Shown: positions 42,374 through 49,928 of the stretch, one piece after another
How positions within the stretch are numbered: position 1 is the stretch's first letter
Layout: each line of letters starts with the position of its first letter
Assembly: GCF_041154455.1 (NCBI RefSeq)
Contig: NZ_AP028664.1
Coordinates: forward strand, 2,357,001 to 2,421,000
DNA length: 64,000 bases
Direction of reading: 5' to 3'
From: Variovorax sp. V213
GTDB lineage: Bacteria > Pseudomonadota > Gammaproteobacteria > Burkholderiales > Burkholderiaceae_C
Translations under genes and position numbers: made by a program
The notes under the pieces: generated by a model
Told to the model about the DNA's origin: nothing
Database searches by the model: none
Seen by the model: only the letters and a program-made list of their open reading frames with translations

Positions 42374-42811
42374 ATGGCCATCTGGGAGCAGATTCTGTGG
42401 GGCATCTTCGCGGTGATGATGGGCGGCGCGCTGGTGGCCTGCATCTCGGTGGCGGTGGTCGCCACCCGCGAACAGCGCAAGTACACCAGGGAGCGGCGCG
42501 TCGGCAAGGCCTTGGGCAGCACCGGCGTGCCCGCGCAGGGAACCGTGGTCGAAGTGCGGCGCTCGGAACACCAGCTCACCAGTCCCGGAACCCATGGGCA
42601 ACGCATGGTGGCGCTCGAACTGGATCTGCAGATGGGGCCCGCGGCCCAGCTGCCGACCGTGGTGCTCAGGACGCTGGTTGACGAACTGCTCCTGCCCCGG
42701 ATCGCCGTGCCCGGTGCAACCATCCATCTCTTGCAGGACCCCGCCAATCCCGCCGTGGTGTGCGTGGACAGGCAGCGGACGCCTCTTGAAGTACCGCCCG
42801 CACAGGGTTAG
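42374..42811 (+). CDS. Small T6SS-associated membrane protein, unknown
   Basis: Predicted 145 residues. One N-terminal membrane helix (about 5-30, ILWGIFAVMMGGALVACISVAVVA), a basic stretch, and a beta-rich C-terminal domain with VPAQGTVVEVRRSEHQLTS, like DUF3592-type domains. It lies 14 bases after vgrG and 12 before the DUF2169 gene, so it is in the operon. It is too small and undiagnostic to call an immunity protein, but that is one possibility. Confidence 0.65.
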   Translation: MAIWEQILWGIFAVMMGGALVACISVAVVATREQRKYTRERRVGKALGSTGVPAQGTVVEVRRSEHQLTSPGTHGQRMVALELDLQMGPAAQLPTVVLRTLVDELLLPRIAVPGATIHLLQDPANPAVVCVDRQRTPLEVPPAQG

Positions 42812-42823
42812 GGCCTACGGACA

Positions 42824-45484
42824 ATGAAAACCGTCAAGCCGCTGCGGCTGAGCGTCATCACGCGCCCCTTTCTGCGCGGCGGCCATCAGCGGCTGGGCGT
42901 GACCATCATGGGCATGGCGTCGATGGGCGAGGCTCCCGTGTTGCTGCCCGAGCCGGAGTTCTGGAAGCTGGCGGCCGAAGAGCTCGGGCCCATGGGCGCC
43001 ATCGACCTGGGCATCCCCAAGGTGTGCGCCGAATTCCTGGCGACCGGCCATGCCTACACCCATCACCAGCAGGAGAAGACCGCCTGCGCCGTCGCGCTGC
43101 GGGTGGGCGGGCTCGAGCGACAGCTGCTTGTCTTCGGCGACCGCTTCTGGCTGGACGGCCGCGCCACGGCGCCGCGGGCCTTCGACTCGATGCGGCTGGA
43201 CTGGACGCGCGCGTATGGCGGCCCCGGCTTTGCCGACAACCCCCTCGGCATCGGCCATGCCCAGGAGATCGTCAATGGACTCGGCGTGCAGCGCGTGCCC
43301 AATATCGAGCACCCGCTGCGCCGGCTCGACCGCCCCGACCGCGAGGTGGAGCCGGCCTCCTTCGGCGCGATCGACCTGAGCTGGCCACGCCGCATGCGCC
43401 TGATCGGCCGGCACTACGACTCGCACTGGCGCGAGAACCTGTTCCCCGGCTTCTCCGAGGACATGGATTGGCGCTTCTTCAATGCCGCGCCGCCGGAGCA
43501 GCGCTGGGCCGACCGCGACAGCATCCCCGGCGGTACGCCCTATGAAGTCTGGAACATGCACCCCACCCTGCCGGTGCAGCGCGGCCACCTGCCGGATTGG
43601 CGGACACGCGCCTTCATCGCCCGCAAGACGGCACCGGGCCAGCGCGAGCCGGAGCACTTCGACGAAGTGCCCATGCGCCACACCACGGCGTGGTTCTTTC
43701 CGCACCTTGCGCAGGTGGCGCTGATCTACCACGGCGAGATCGGCATTGCCGAAGACGATGCCGACGACGTCACTCACGTGATGCCCGCCATCGAGGCCGC
43801 CGGCGACCCGCCCCGGCCGCTCGCGCACTACTTCGCGATCCTGCAGCGCCGCTGCCATCCCGAGACGGGTGCGCTGTACGCGGCCCGCGACGACGAGCTG
43901 CTGCCCGCCGAGGCCATCGGCCCCTGGCTCGACACGCTGGAAGACGACGAAGAATCGGCGCTCGTGCGCAACATGCGCGAGCGCGGCCAACGGCTGCGCG
44001 AAGACATGATGCAAAAGGCGCGTGAAGCCGGCCACGACCCGCGTCTCTTGCGCGAGCGGACGCCGCCCGAACCCTTTCGCAAGGCGCCGACGCTCGCCGA
44101 ATTGCCCGAGTTCATCGAGCGCACGCGGATCTTCACCCAGGACCAGCGACGCAGGCTCGAGGATGGGCGGAAAGAGCTTCAACGGCTGGGCCGGCTCAAC
44201 GCGGTGGAGTCGCGCAAGGTCGGCTTCGACACCGGCGAGCTGGTGGCCGGCATCGATCGCACGACGACCAAGGGTCCACCCGCCTTTGACGCGAAGGCCG
44301 CGCTGAAAGGCATGCTCGGCATCGCCGAGGCGACGGGTACGCCCGCGCTCCCGGCCACCCAGCAGCGGGAGTTCAAGCAGGTGCTGGAAAGAGGGCAACG
44401 CGGGCTGCTCGACATGTACCGCATGGGCGCCCAGCACCAGTCCGCAGCCGATGCCATGTCCGGCGAACGCGCGGCCGAGGTGCGCCAGCGCGTGCAGGAG
44501 GCGATGGCCACCACCCGCGATCTCTCGGCCATGGATCTCACGGGCGCCGACCTGTCGGGCATGGACCTGCGCGGCGCGCGCCTGCACCGCACGCTGCTCG
44601 AAAGCGCGAACCTCGAGCACGCCCGGCTCGACGGCGCCGATGCCACCGAGGCCGTGCTGGTGCGCGCGCGGCTGTCGCGCGCTTCGCTGGCCGGCTCTGT
44701 GCTGCACCGCGCCAACCTGAGCATGGTTCAGTGCGTGCACACCGCGTTCACCGGCGCGCGCATGCACGAAACCACGCTCGAGAAAACACGCTTCGAGGCC
44801 TGCGACTTCTCGAACGCCGTGCTCGAGCATCTGAACCTTCTGGGTGCGCACTTCGAGCGCTGCACCTTCGACGAGGCCCGCTTGGCCTACGTGACCTTCA
44901 TCGAACAAAGCCGGCTTCAGGATTGCAGCTTTCGCGGCGCCGCGCTCCACAAGGTGGGACTGATCTCGTGCGTCGCGGCGCGGCTGGACTTCACGCGGGC
45001 GCAGCTCGAGGCCTGCGCCTGGGCCCACACGCCGGGAGACGACGGCATCGTGTTTCGCGAAGCGACCCTGCGCACCACCTGCTTCGTCGGCACCAGCAGC
45101 CTCTGCAACATGGACTTCGAGGCTGCAACGCTGGTGCAATGCGGCCTGCGCGACATGCCGCTGGATGGCGCCCGCTTCGTGCGGGCGACGCTCGACACTT
45201 GCGACTTCTCCGCCAGCAGCTTCACCGGCGCCGACCTCGGCGCCATCGACGCGCCCGAAAGCCTGTTCATCCGGGCGGATTTCACGCAGGCTTCGCTGCG
45301 CGGCGCCAACCTCATGCATGCCAGCCTCCAGAAGGCACGACTGGTAGGCACTGACCTGCGCGAGGCCAACCTGTTCCGTGCCGACGTGTCGCAGGCCCTG
45401 ATGGACAGCGTGACCGAGACGCGCGGTGCCTACATAGAGCAGGCCAAGACCCTCCCGCGCCGCGCCGCGGATCCCGCGCAATGA
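42824..45484 (+). CDS. DUF2169 T6SS adaptor fused to pentapeptide repeats
   Basis: Predicted 886 residues. Residues about 1-330 are a DUF2169 domain (RGGHQRLGVTIMGMASMGEA, DWTRAYGGPGFADNPLGIG, VWNMHPTLPVQRGHLPDW), found beside vgrG and thought to act as an adaptor that loads effectors. A helical linker (about 350-550) follows. Residues about 560-870 are pentapeptide repeats of the A[D/N]LxX type (DLTGADLSGMDLRGARLHRT and many more). Overlaps the next gene by four bases. Confidence 0.88.
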   Translation: MKTVKPLRLSVITRPFLRGGHQRLGVTIMGMASMGEAPVLLPEPEFWKLAAEELGPMGAIDLGIPKVCAEFLATGHAYTHHQQEKTACAVALRVGGLERQLLVFGDRFWLDGRATAPRAFDSMRLDWTRAYGGPGFADNPLGIGHAQEIVNGLGVQRVPNIEHPLRRLDRPDREVEPASFGAIDLSWPRRMRLIGRHYDSHWRENLFPGFSEDMDWRFFNAAPPEQRWADRDSIPGGTPYEVWNMHPTLPVQRGHLPDWRTRAFIARKTAPGQREPEHFDEVPMRHTTAWFFPHLAQVALIYHGEIGIAEDDADDVTHVMPAIEAAGDPPRPLAHYFAILQRRCHPETGALYAARDDELLPAEAIGPWLDTLEDDEESALVRNMRERGQRLREDMMQKAREAGHDPRLLRERTPPEPFRKAPTLAELPEFIERTRIFTQDQRRRLEDGRKELQRLGRLNAVESRKVGFDTGELVAGIDRTTTKGPPAFDAKAALKGMLGIAEATGTPALPATQQREFKQVLERGQRGLLDMYRMGAQHQSAADAMSGERAAEVRQRVQEAMATTRDLSAMDLTGADLSGMDLRGARLHRTLLESANLEHARLDGADATEAVLVRARLSRASLAGSVLHRANLSMVQCVHTAFTGARMHETTLEKTRFEACDFSNAVLEHLNLLGAHFERCTFDEARLAYVTFIEQSRLQDCSFRGAALHKVGLISCVAARLDFTRAQLEACAWAHTPGDDGIVFREATLRTTCFVGTSSLCNMDFEAATLVQCGLRDMPLDGARFVRATLDTCDFSASSFTGADLGAIDAPESLFIRADFTQASLRGANLMHASLQKARLVGTDLREANLFRADVSQALMDSVTETRGAYIEQAKTLPRRAADPAQ

Positions 45485-46605
45485 CGCGGGACGAACTGGC
45501 AGGCAAGATCCGCGGCGGCGAGCACATCCAGGACCAGGACTTCAAGGGCATGAATTTCGACGGACTGGACCTGCGCGGCGGCACCTTCGGCACCTGCGAT
45601 TTCAGCCGCGCGAGCCTCTGCGGAACGCAACTGTCCGAATCGGTGTTCGACGCCTGCCGCTTCGACGACGCAATGCTCGACGCCGCCGACCTGCAGCACT
45701 GCGCGTTCACCCGCTGCGGACTGCCGCGCGCGAGCCTGCGGTCGGCCGCGATGATGCATGCGGTCTTCACCGGGACGGACCTGCAGGGCGCCGACTTTGC
45801 CGAAGCCCGCCTGGGCCAGGCCACCTTCCACCAGAGCACGCTCGACGATGCGAGCTTCGAACGCGCAGACCTCACGAAGTCGGTGTTCGGCGAGAGCAGC
45901 CTCGCCGGCACGCGCTTCGACGGGGTCGCCCTGAACACCACCGTGTATTACCGCGCCGGGCTGCTCGGCGCGAGCTTCAGCGGCGCAAGCTTTCACAACG
46001 TCATCTTCAGCGAGGCCGCGCTCGCGGGCCAGGATTTCTCGGCGCAGTCGTTTCATCTCTGCCAGTTCATCGACGCCGACCTGGCGGCCTGCAACTTTGC
46101 CGGTGCGCGGCTGAGCCAGTGCAACTTCAAGGGCGCGAAGCTCGAGCGGGCGGTGCTGACGGGCGTGCACGCGCCCCAATGTCTTTTTCCGGAAGCCGAC
46201 TTGCGCCATGCCGACGCCCGCGGCGGACATTTCGACCAGAGCCTGTGGATCGATGCATGGCTGGACGACGCCGACCTGTCCGGCGCCAGGCTGGAGCAGT
46301 GCGTGTTCCACCGCGCGCGCTGCCGGCGCACGTCGTTCGCGCGCAGCCAGCTGGTGTATGCGGATTTCTCGTACGCCGACCTCAGCGACGCCGACCTGCG
46401 CGGCGCCACTTTCCAGCGAACCCAGACGCACCGTGCGATACAGGCCGGCAGCCGCTGGAGCGACCGCATCGGCGTGCTCGACAGCGACCCCGCGCTGTTC
46501 GAGGCCGAGCGCTTTTCGGCGGCGCGCTCGAGCCGGCCGCAGCGCGCGGGCCGCGACACCTTCGGACGGCCGATGCCTCCCGATGCACCGGACACCGCCC
46601 CATGA
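45481..46605 (+). CDS. Pentapeptide-repeat protein
   Basis: Predicted 374 residues. After a short N-terminus (MTRDELAGKIRGGEHIQDQD) nearly the whole chain to about 320 is a pentapeptide beta-helix (FKGMNFDGLDLRGGTFGTCD, ARLSQCNFKGAKLERAVLTG). The tail is basic and disordered. Coupled by ATGA overlaps to both neighbours. Probably a structural or adaptor partner in the VgrG cassette; a DNA-mimic toxin of the MfpA type is unlikely given the context. Confidence 0.87.
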   Translation: MTRDELAGKIRGGEHIQDQDFKGMNFDGLDLRGGTFGTCDFSRASLCGTQLSESVFDACRFDDAMLDAADLQHCAFTRCGLPRASLRSAAMMHAVFTGTDLQGADFAEARLGQATFHQSTLDDASFERADLTKSVFGESSLAGTRFDGVALNTTVYYRAGLLGASFSGASFHNVIFSEAALAGQDFSAQSFHLCQFIDADLAACNFAGARLSQCNFKGAKLERAVLTGVHAPQCLFPEADLRHADARGGHFDQSLWIDAWLDDADLSGARLEQCVFHRARCRRTSFARSQLVYADFSYADLSDADLRGATFQRTQTHRAIQAGSRWSDRIGVLDSDPALFEAERFSAARSSRPQRAGRDTFGRPMPPDAPDTAP

Positions 46606-47321
46606 ACCATCACCACCACGCCACCCGAGAAGCCGCCCAGCCTCCATCCCAGGACGACGGCACCGACCGCAATCCCCATGCCGCCGAGATGCGAGCCCTG
46701 ATGGGCAAACCGCTGCCGCCTGCCGCGGCCGCCACGCCTTCCTGGACCGGCAGCGCCTTGGGCACTGTCGTGGAGCAGCTACCGGATGGTGCCCTCCTGG
46801 TCGAACCCCAGGCCGGCGGCGATCGCTGGCACTGCCCGCGCGCCGCGAGCTGCCTGCTCGAGCCCGGCAAGGGCGACACCGTGCTCGTGGCCGGGCCGCA
46901 CCGCGAGAGCCTCTACCTGATCGCCGTCGTCACGCAGGCGGACACCAGCCAGTCGCACATCGTGACCGAGGGCGACCTCACGATCCGTTCGCGCCGAGGC
47001 CGCATCGCATTGAACGCGCCCGCGCTGGCGCTGCAGGCCGAACGCGCGCAGGTCGAGATCGCGGACATGGAATACCGGGGTGCCGAGCTGCGCGTGACCA
47101 CGCTCGTCGCGCGCTTCGTGGGCCGCACGCTGGAGACCGTGCTCGATCGCCTGAGCGTGCTCACGCGCTCCAGCTTCCGCCTGACCGAAGAAGTCGAGCA
47201 GGTGCGGGCGGGCCAGATCGACATGCAGGCCGCCGAGACCCTGCGCCTGCATGCGAAAAACACCTTCGTCACCAGCAAGGCGCTGGTGAAGGTGGACGCC
47301 GAGCAGATCCACATGGGCTGA
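46602..47321 (+). CDS. DUF3540-domain T6SS-associated protein
   Basis: Predicted 239 residues. The N-terminal 60 residues are disordered and carry four successive histidines at positions 3-6. The remainder is a DUF3540 domain: TVVEQLPDGALLVEPQAGGDRW, KGDTVLVAGPHRESLYLIAVV, and a repeat-rich segment DLTIRSRRGRIALNAPALALQAERAQVEI like a short VgrG/gp5 OB and needle. It may cap or extend the spike. ATGA overlap with the upstream gene. Confidence 0.83.
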   Translation: MNHHHHATREAAQPPSQDDGTDRNPHAAEMRALMGKPLPPAAAATPSWTGSALGTVVEQLPDGALLVEPQAGGDRWHCPRAASCLLEPGKGDTVLVAGPHRESLYLIAVVTQADTSQSHIVTEGDLTIRSRRGRIALNAPALALQAERAQVEIADMEYRGAELRVTTLVARFVGRTLETVLDRLSVLTRSSFRLTEEVEQVRAGQIDMQAAETLRLHAKNTFVTSKALVKVDAEQIHMG

Positions 47322-47344
47322 TCAAGAAAAGAAGGAGCACCGAC

Positions 47345-47731
47345 ATGTTTGCCAATGCACAGATGATGGGCATGGACCTCGCGTTTCCCGACGTTTGCAA
47401 GACGCCGCCGGCGGTCCCCATCCCCTACCCCAACTTCGCACTCGGGCCAACAGCCATTCCGAATGCCTGGAACATCCTCTACGGTGGCACGCCCGTCCAC
47501 AACATGGCCACCACCACGCCCATCACCAACGGCGACAACTCGGGGGTGCTGATGGGCGTGGTGTCGCAGACGGTGATGGGGCCTTCGCGCCACATCACCG
47601 GCGCATTCACCGTGCTGCTCAAGGGCACGCCCTGCACGCGCATGACCAGCCTGTCGGTGCAGAACCGCTGCAACATCGTGGGCATGCGGATCGTGCCCAG
47701 CCAGTTCAAGGTGCTGGTGCTCGCGGCCTGA
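47345..47731 (+). CDS. DUF4150 (PAAR-like) spike-tip protein
   Basis: Predicted 128 residues. FPDVCKTPPAVPIPYPNFAL, GGTPVHNMATTTPITNGDNSG and GTPCTRMTSLSVQN match DUF4150, the PAAR-like tip that sharpens the VgrG spike and often carries effectors. Here the domain stands alone with no toxin extension. GAAGGAGCACCGAC precedes the ATG. It ends the cassette; the next gene is on the other strand. Confidence 0.87.
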   Translation: MFANAQMMGMDLAFPDVCKTPPAVPIPYPNFALGPTAIPNAWNILYGGTPVHNMATTTPITNGDNSGVLMGVVSQTVMGPSRHITGAFTVLLKGTPCTRMTSLSVQNRCNIVGMRIVPSQFKVLVLAA

Positions 47732-47741
47732 GGCTTTTCTC

Positions 47742-48725
47742 TTATTCCGCCTTCACGCCCGCCGTGCGGATCACCTTCGCCCACTTGGCGGTTTCGGCGG
47801 CAATGAAGGCATCGAACTCCTCCGGCGTGCTGCCGGCCGGGAACGTGCCCATGGCGTCGAGCTTGGCGCGCGTCTCGTCGCTCTTGATGACGCGCGCCAC
47901 CTCTTCGGACATGCGCTTGATGATGTCGCGCGGTGTGCCCGCGGGCGCCAGCATCCCTGCCCAGGTGCTGCCGGTGAAGCCCGCGAAGCCCTGTTCGATG
48001 AAGGTGGGCACATCGGGAACGGCGGGCAGGCGCTTGTCACCCGCCACGCCGATGAGCCGCACCTTGCCGGCCTTGGCCTGGTTGATGAGGCCGGTCGGCG
48101 CATCGAAGAACAGCTGGATCTGGCCGCCCATGAGATCGGTCAGCGCAGGTACCGCGCCACGGTACGGAATGTGGATCATGTAGGTCTGCGTGAGCGACTT
48201 CCACAGCTCCGTGGTCAGGTGCGCGGCCGAGCCGTTGCCCGATGAGCCGAAGCTCACCTTGCCGGGGTTCGCGCGCGCATAGTCGATGAGTTCGCGCGCG
48301 GTCTTGAACGGCGCATTCACGTTGACTGCGGCCAGCAGCGGCGACACGCCCATCAGCGAAACACCCGTCAGGTCTTTCTGCGGGTCGTAGGGCAGCTTGG
48401 GATACAGCGTGGTGTTGGCCGCATAGGCCGCAATGACGACGCCGAAGGTCGTGCCGTCGGGCGCCGCCTTGGCAATGGCATCGACACCGATCAGGCTGTT
48501 GGCGCCGGGCTTGTTGTCGACGAGCACCGGCTGGCCGAGCCGCGCCTGCAGACCAACCTGCACCAGCCGCGCCATCTGGTCGGTGAACCCGCCCGGCGTG
48601 TAGGGCACGATGATGCGGATCGGCTTGCTGGGCCAGGCGCTTTGCGCCAGCGCAGGCATCGGGACGGTCGCGGCCGCCGCGGCGGCAAGGGTGAATCGGC
48701 GGCGTGAAATTCGGGCCTGCGGCAT
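47742..48725 (-). CDS. Bug-family tripartite tricarboxylate-type substrate-binding protein
   Basis: Predicted 327 residues. A twin-arginine-like signal (ISRRRFTLAAAAAATVPMPALAQ) exports it. WPSKPIRIIVPYTPGGFTDQMAR and LVDNKPGANSLIGVDAIAKAAPDGTT are hallmark Bug (TctC) motifs. It binds a carboxylated solute in the periplasm; the large Bug paralogue set is characteristic of Comamonadaceae and Alcaligenaceae. No transporter genes are adjacent. Confidence 0.92.
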   Translation of the reverse strand: MPQARISRRRFTLAAAAAATVPMPALAQSAWPSKPIRIIVPYTPGGFTDQMARLVQVGLQARLGQPVLVDNKPGANSLIGVDAIAKAAPDGTTFGVVIAAYAANTTLYPKLPYDPQKDLTGVSLMGVSPLLAAVNVNAPFKTARELIDYARANPGKVSFGSSGNGSAAHLTTELWKSLTQTYMIHIPYRGAVPALTDLMGGQIQLFFDAPTGLINQAKAGKVRLIGVAGDKRLPAVPDVPTFIEQGFAGFTGSTWAGMLAPAGTPRDIIKRMSEEVARVIKSDETRAKLDAMGTFPAGSTPEEFDAFIAAETAKWAKVIRTAGVKAE

Positions 48726-48817
48726 GAGTGGCGGCTTTCTCTGAACAAGAATGAGCCGGCCATTCTCGAAGGCGCTGCGTGCGCACCCCCTCAGGGTTTG
48801 CCCCGGCGGCAACCAGT

Positions 48818-49891
48818 TCAGAGCGGCAGGACGTCGCGCGTGCGACCGGTTGCGAGCCACGCCTCGAACTCGCCGGAAAGCCGCTCTGCCTCGCGCGTGG
48901 CCCTGCTCCACGCGCCGATGCGCGTCTGCGGGTCGTTCGCAAAATGGATGAAGTCCTTGCGGTCCGGCAGCTTGCCGTTGGGCAGCGATTTCACCCACTC
49001 GGGATCGGGCGCGAGCACCACCATGCGATCGAGAAAGCCGGTGGACTTGTGGCGCCAGCGCAGGCCCTTGTCGAGCCAGCCCGGCACCACGGCGCGCTGG
49101 AAATGCGGATACAGCACGATGCCCTCGTCGGCCGGCTGGTAGTCGAGGTGCAGGTGGTAGTCGGTGATGCCACCGTCCCAGTAGGCGCCGCGCGGCGCGC
49201 CCGGAATGTCGTGCACCGCGGCGAGCAGGAACGGTATCGAGCACGATGCCTGCAGCACCATGTTGAAGTTCTCTTCGCTCAGCGCATGCTGGCGCGTGCG
49301 GAAATCTTTGGTGCCGAAAGGCAAGGCCGCGCCCGGCGTGGAGAACACACAGCGTTCGAGCCATGCGCCCAGGCCCTTGCGGTACAGGCTGTTGGTGGCA
49401 AAGGCGCCCAGGTAGCCGAATGGCGTGCGCGCCCTGCCCTCGCGCCCAAGGATGTGGCGCCCGCGCGAAGTCACGACGTGGAGCCGGTAGCGCGAATGGT
49501 TCAGCACCTCGCCGATGCGCCCGCCGTAGAAGTCGGCCAGGCTTTCGGCAAAGCGTGCGCTGAGCTGGTTCGGGCTGAGCCGCTTCTGTCCCGGAGGCGC
49601 ATCGAAGCGCTGGCGCACGTAGTCGTGCTCGAAGCGCTCAAACGCCTTCTGCGGATCGGACAGGCAGGCCGTAGAAAGCCGCCACGCACCGATCGATGCA
49701 CCCACCAGATGCACCGGCTGGCGCGACTGCGTGAGCCAGCGCCCGAAGATGAAGCGGTCGAGCGGCCCGAGGATGAGGCCCTTGGGGCCGCCCGCCGCAC
49801 CGGGAATGGTGTGCACGTCCTGCGGCCGCAGGCCGTGCGCTTCGATGTGCTTGCGGGCTGCGGGGCCGGCGTAGATGCGCAGGGCTTTCAT
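48818..49891 (-). CDS. Patatin-like phospholipase
   Basis: Predicted 357 residues. The oxyanion GxGG-type loop GAAGGPKGL (about 31-39), the nucleophile motif GASIGAW with Ser at about 66, and the catalytic DGGITDYH in the middle form the patatin Ser-Asp dyad. No signal peptide. It probably hydrolyses lipid acyl esters in the cytoplasm or at the membrane. Confidence 0.87.
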   Translation of the reverse strand: MKALRIYAGPAARKHIEAHGLRPQDVHTIPGAAGGPKGLILGPLDRFIFGRWLTQSRQPVHLVGASIGAWRLSTACLSDPQKAFERFEHDYVRQRFDAPPGQKRLSPNQLSARFAESLADFYGGRIGEVLNHSRYRLHVVTSRGRHILGREGRARTPFGYLGAFATNSLYRKGLGAWLERCVFSTPGAALPFGTKDFRTRQHALSEENFNMVLQASCSIPFLLAAVHDIPGAPRGAYWDGGITDYHLHLDYQPADEGIVLYPHFQRAVVPGWLDKGLRWRHKSTGFLDRMVVLAPDPEWVKSLPNGKLPDRKDFIHFANDPQTRIGAWSRATREAERLSGEFEAWLATGRTRDVLPL

Positions 49892-49928
49892 GATGCCGAC
49901 CGCATCAGCAAGAACCGTGCGGCATGGC

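Noticed and set aside
42815..45481. A very long open frame (888 codons) on the minus strand
   Set aside because: It lies exactly antisense to the DUF2169-pentapeptide gene, whose protein has clear family motifs. In GC-rich repeats, stop codons are rare on the opposite strand; no ribosome-binding site or family match is seen.
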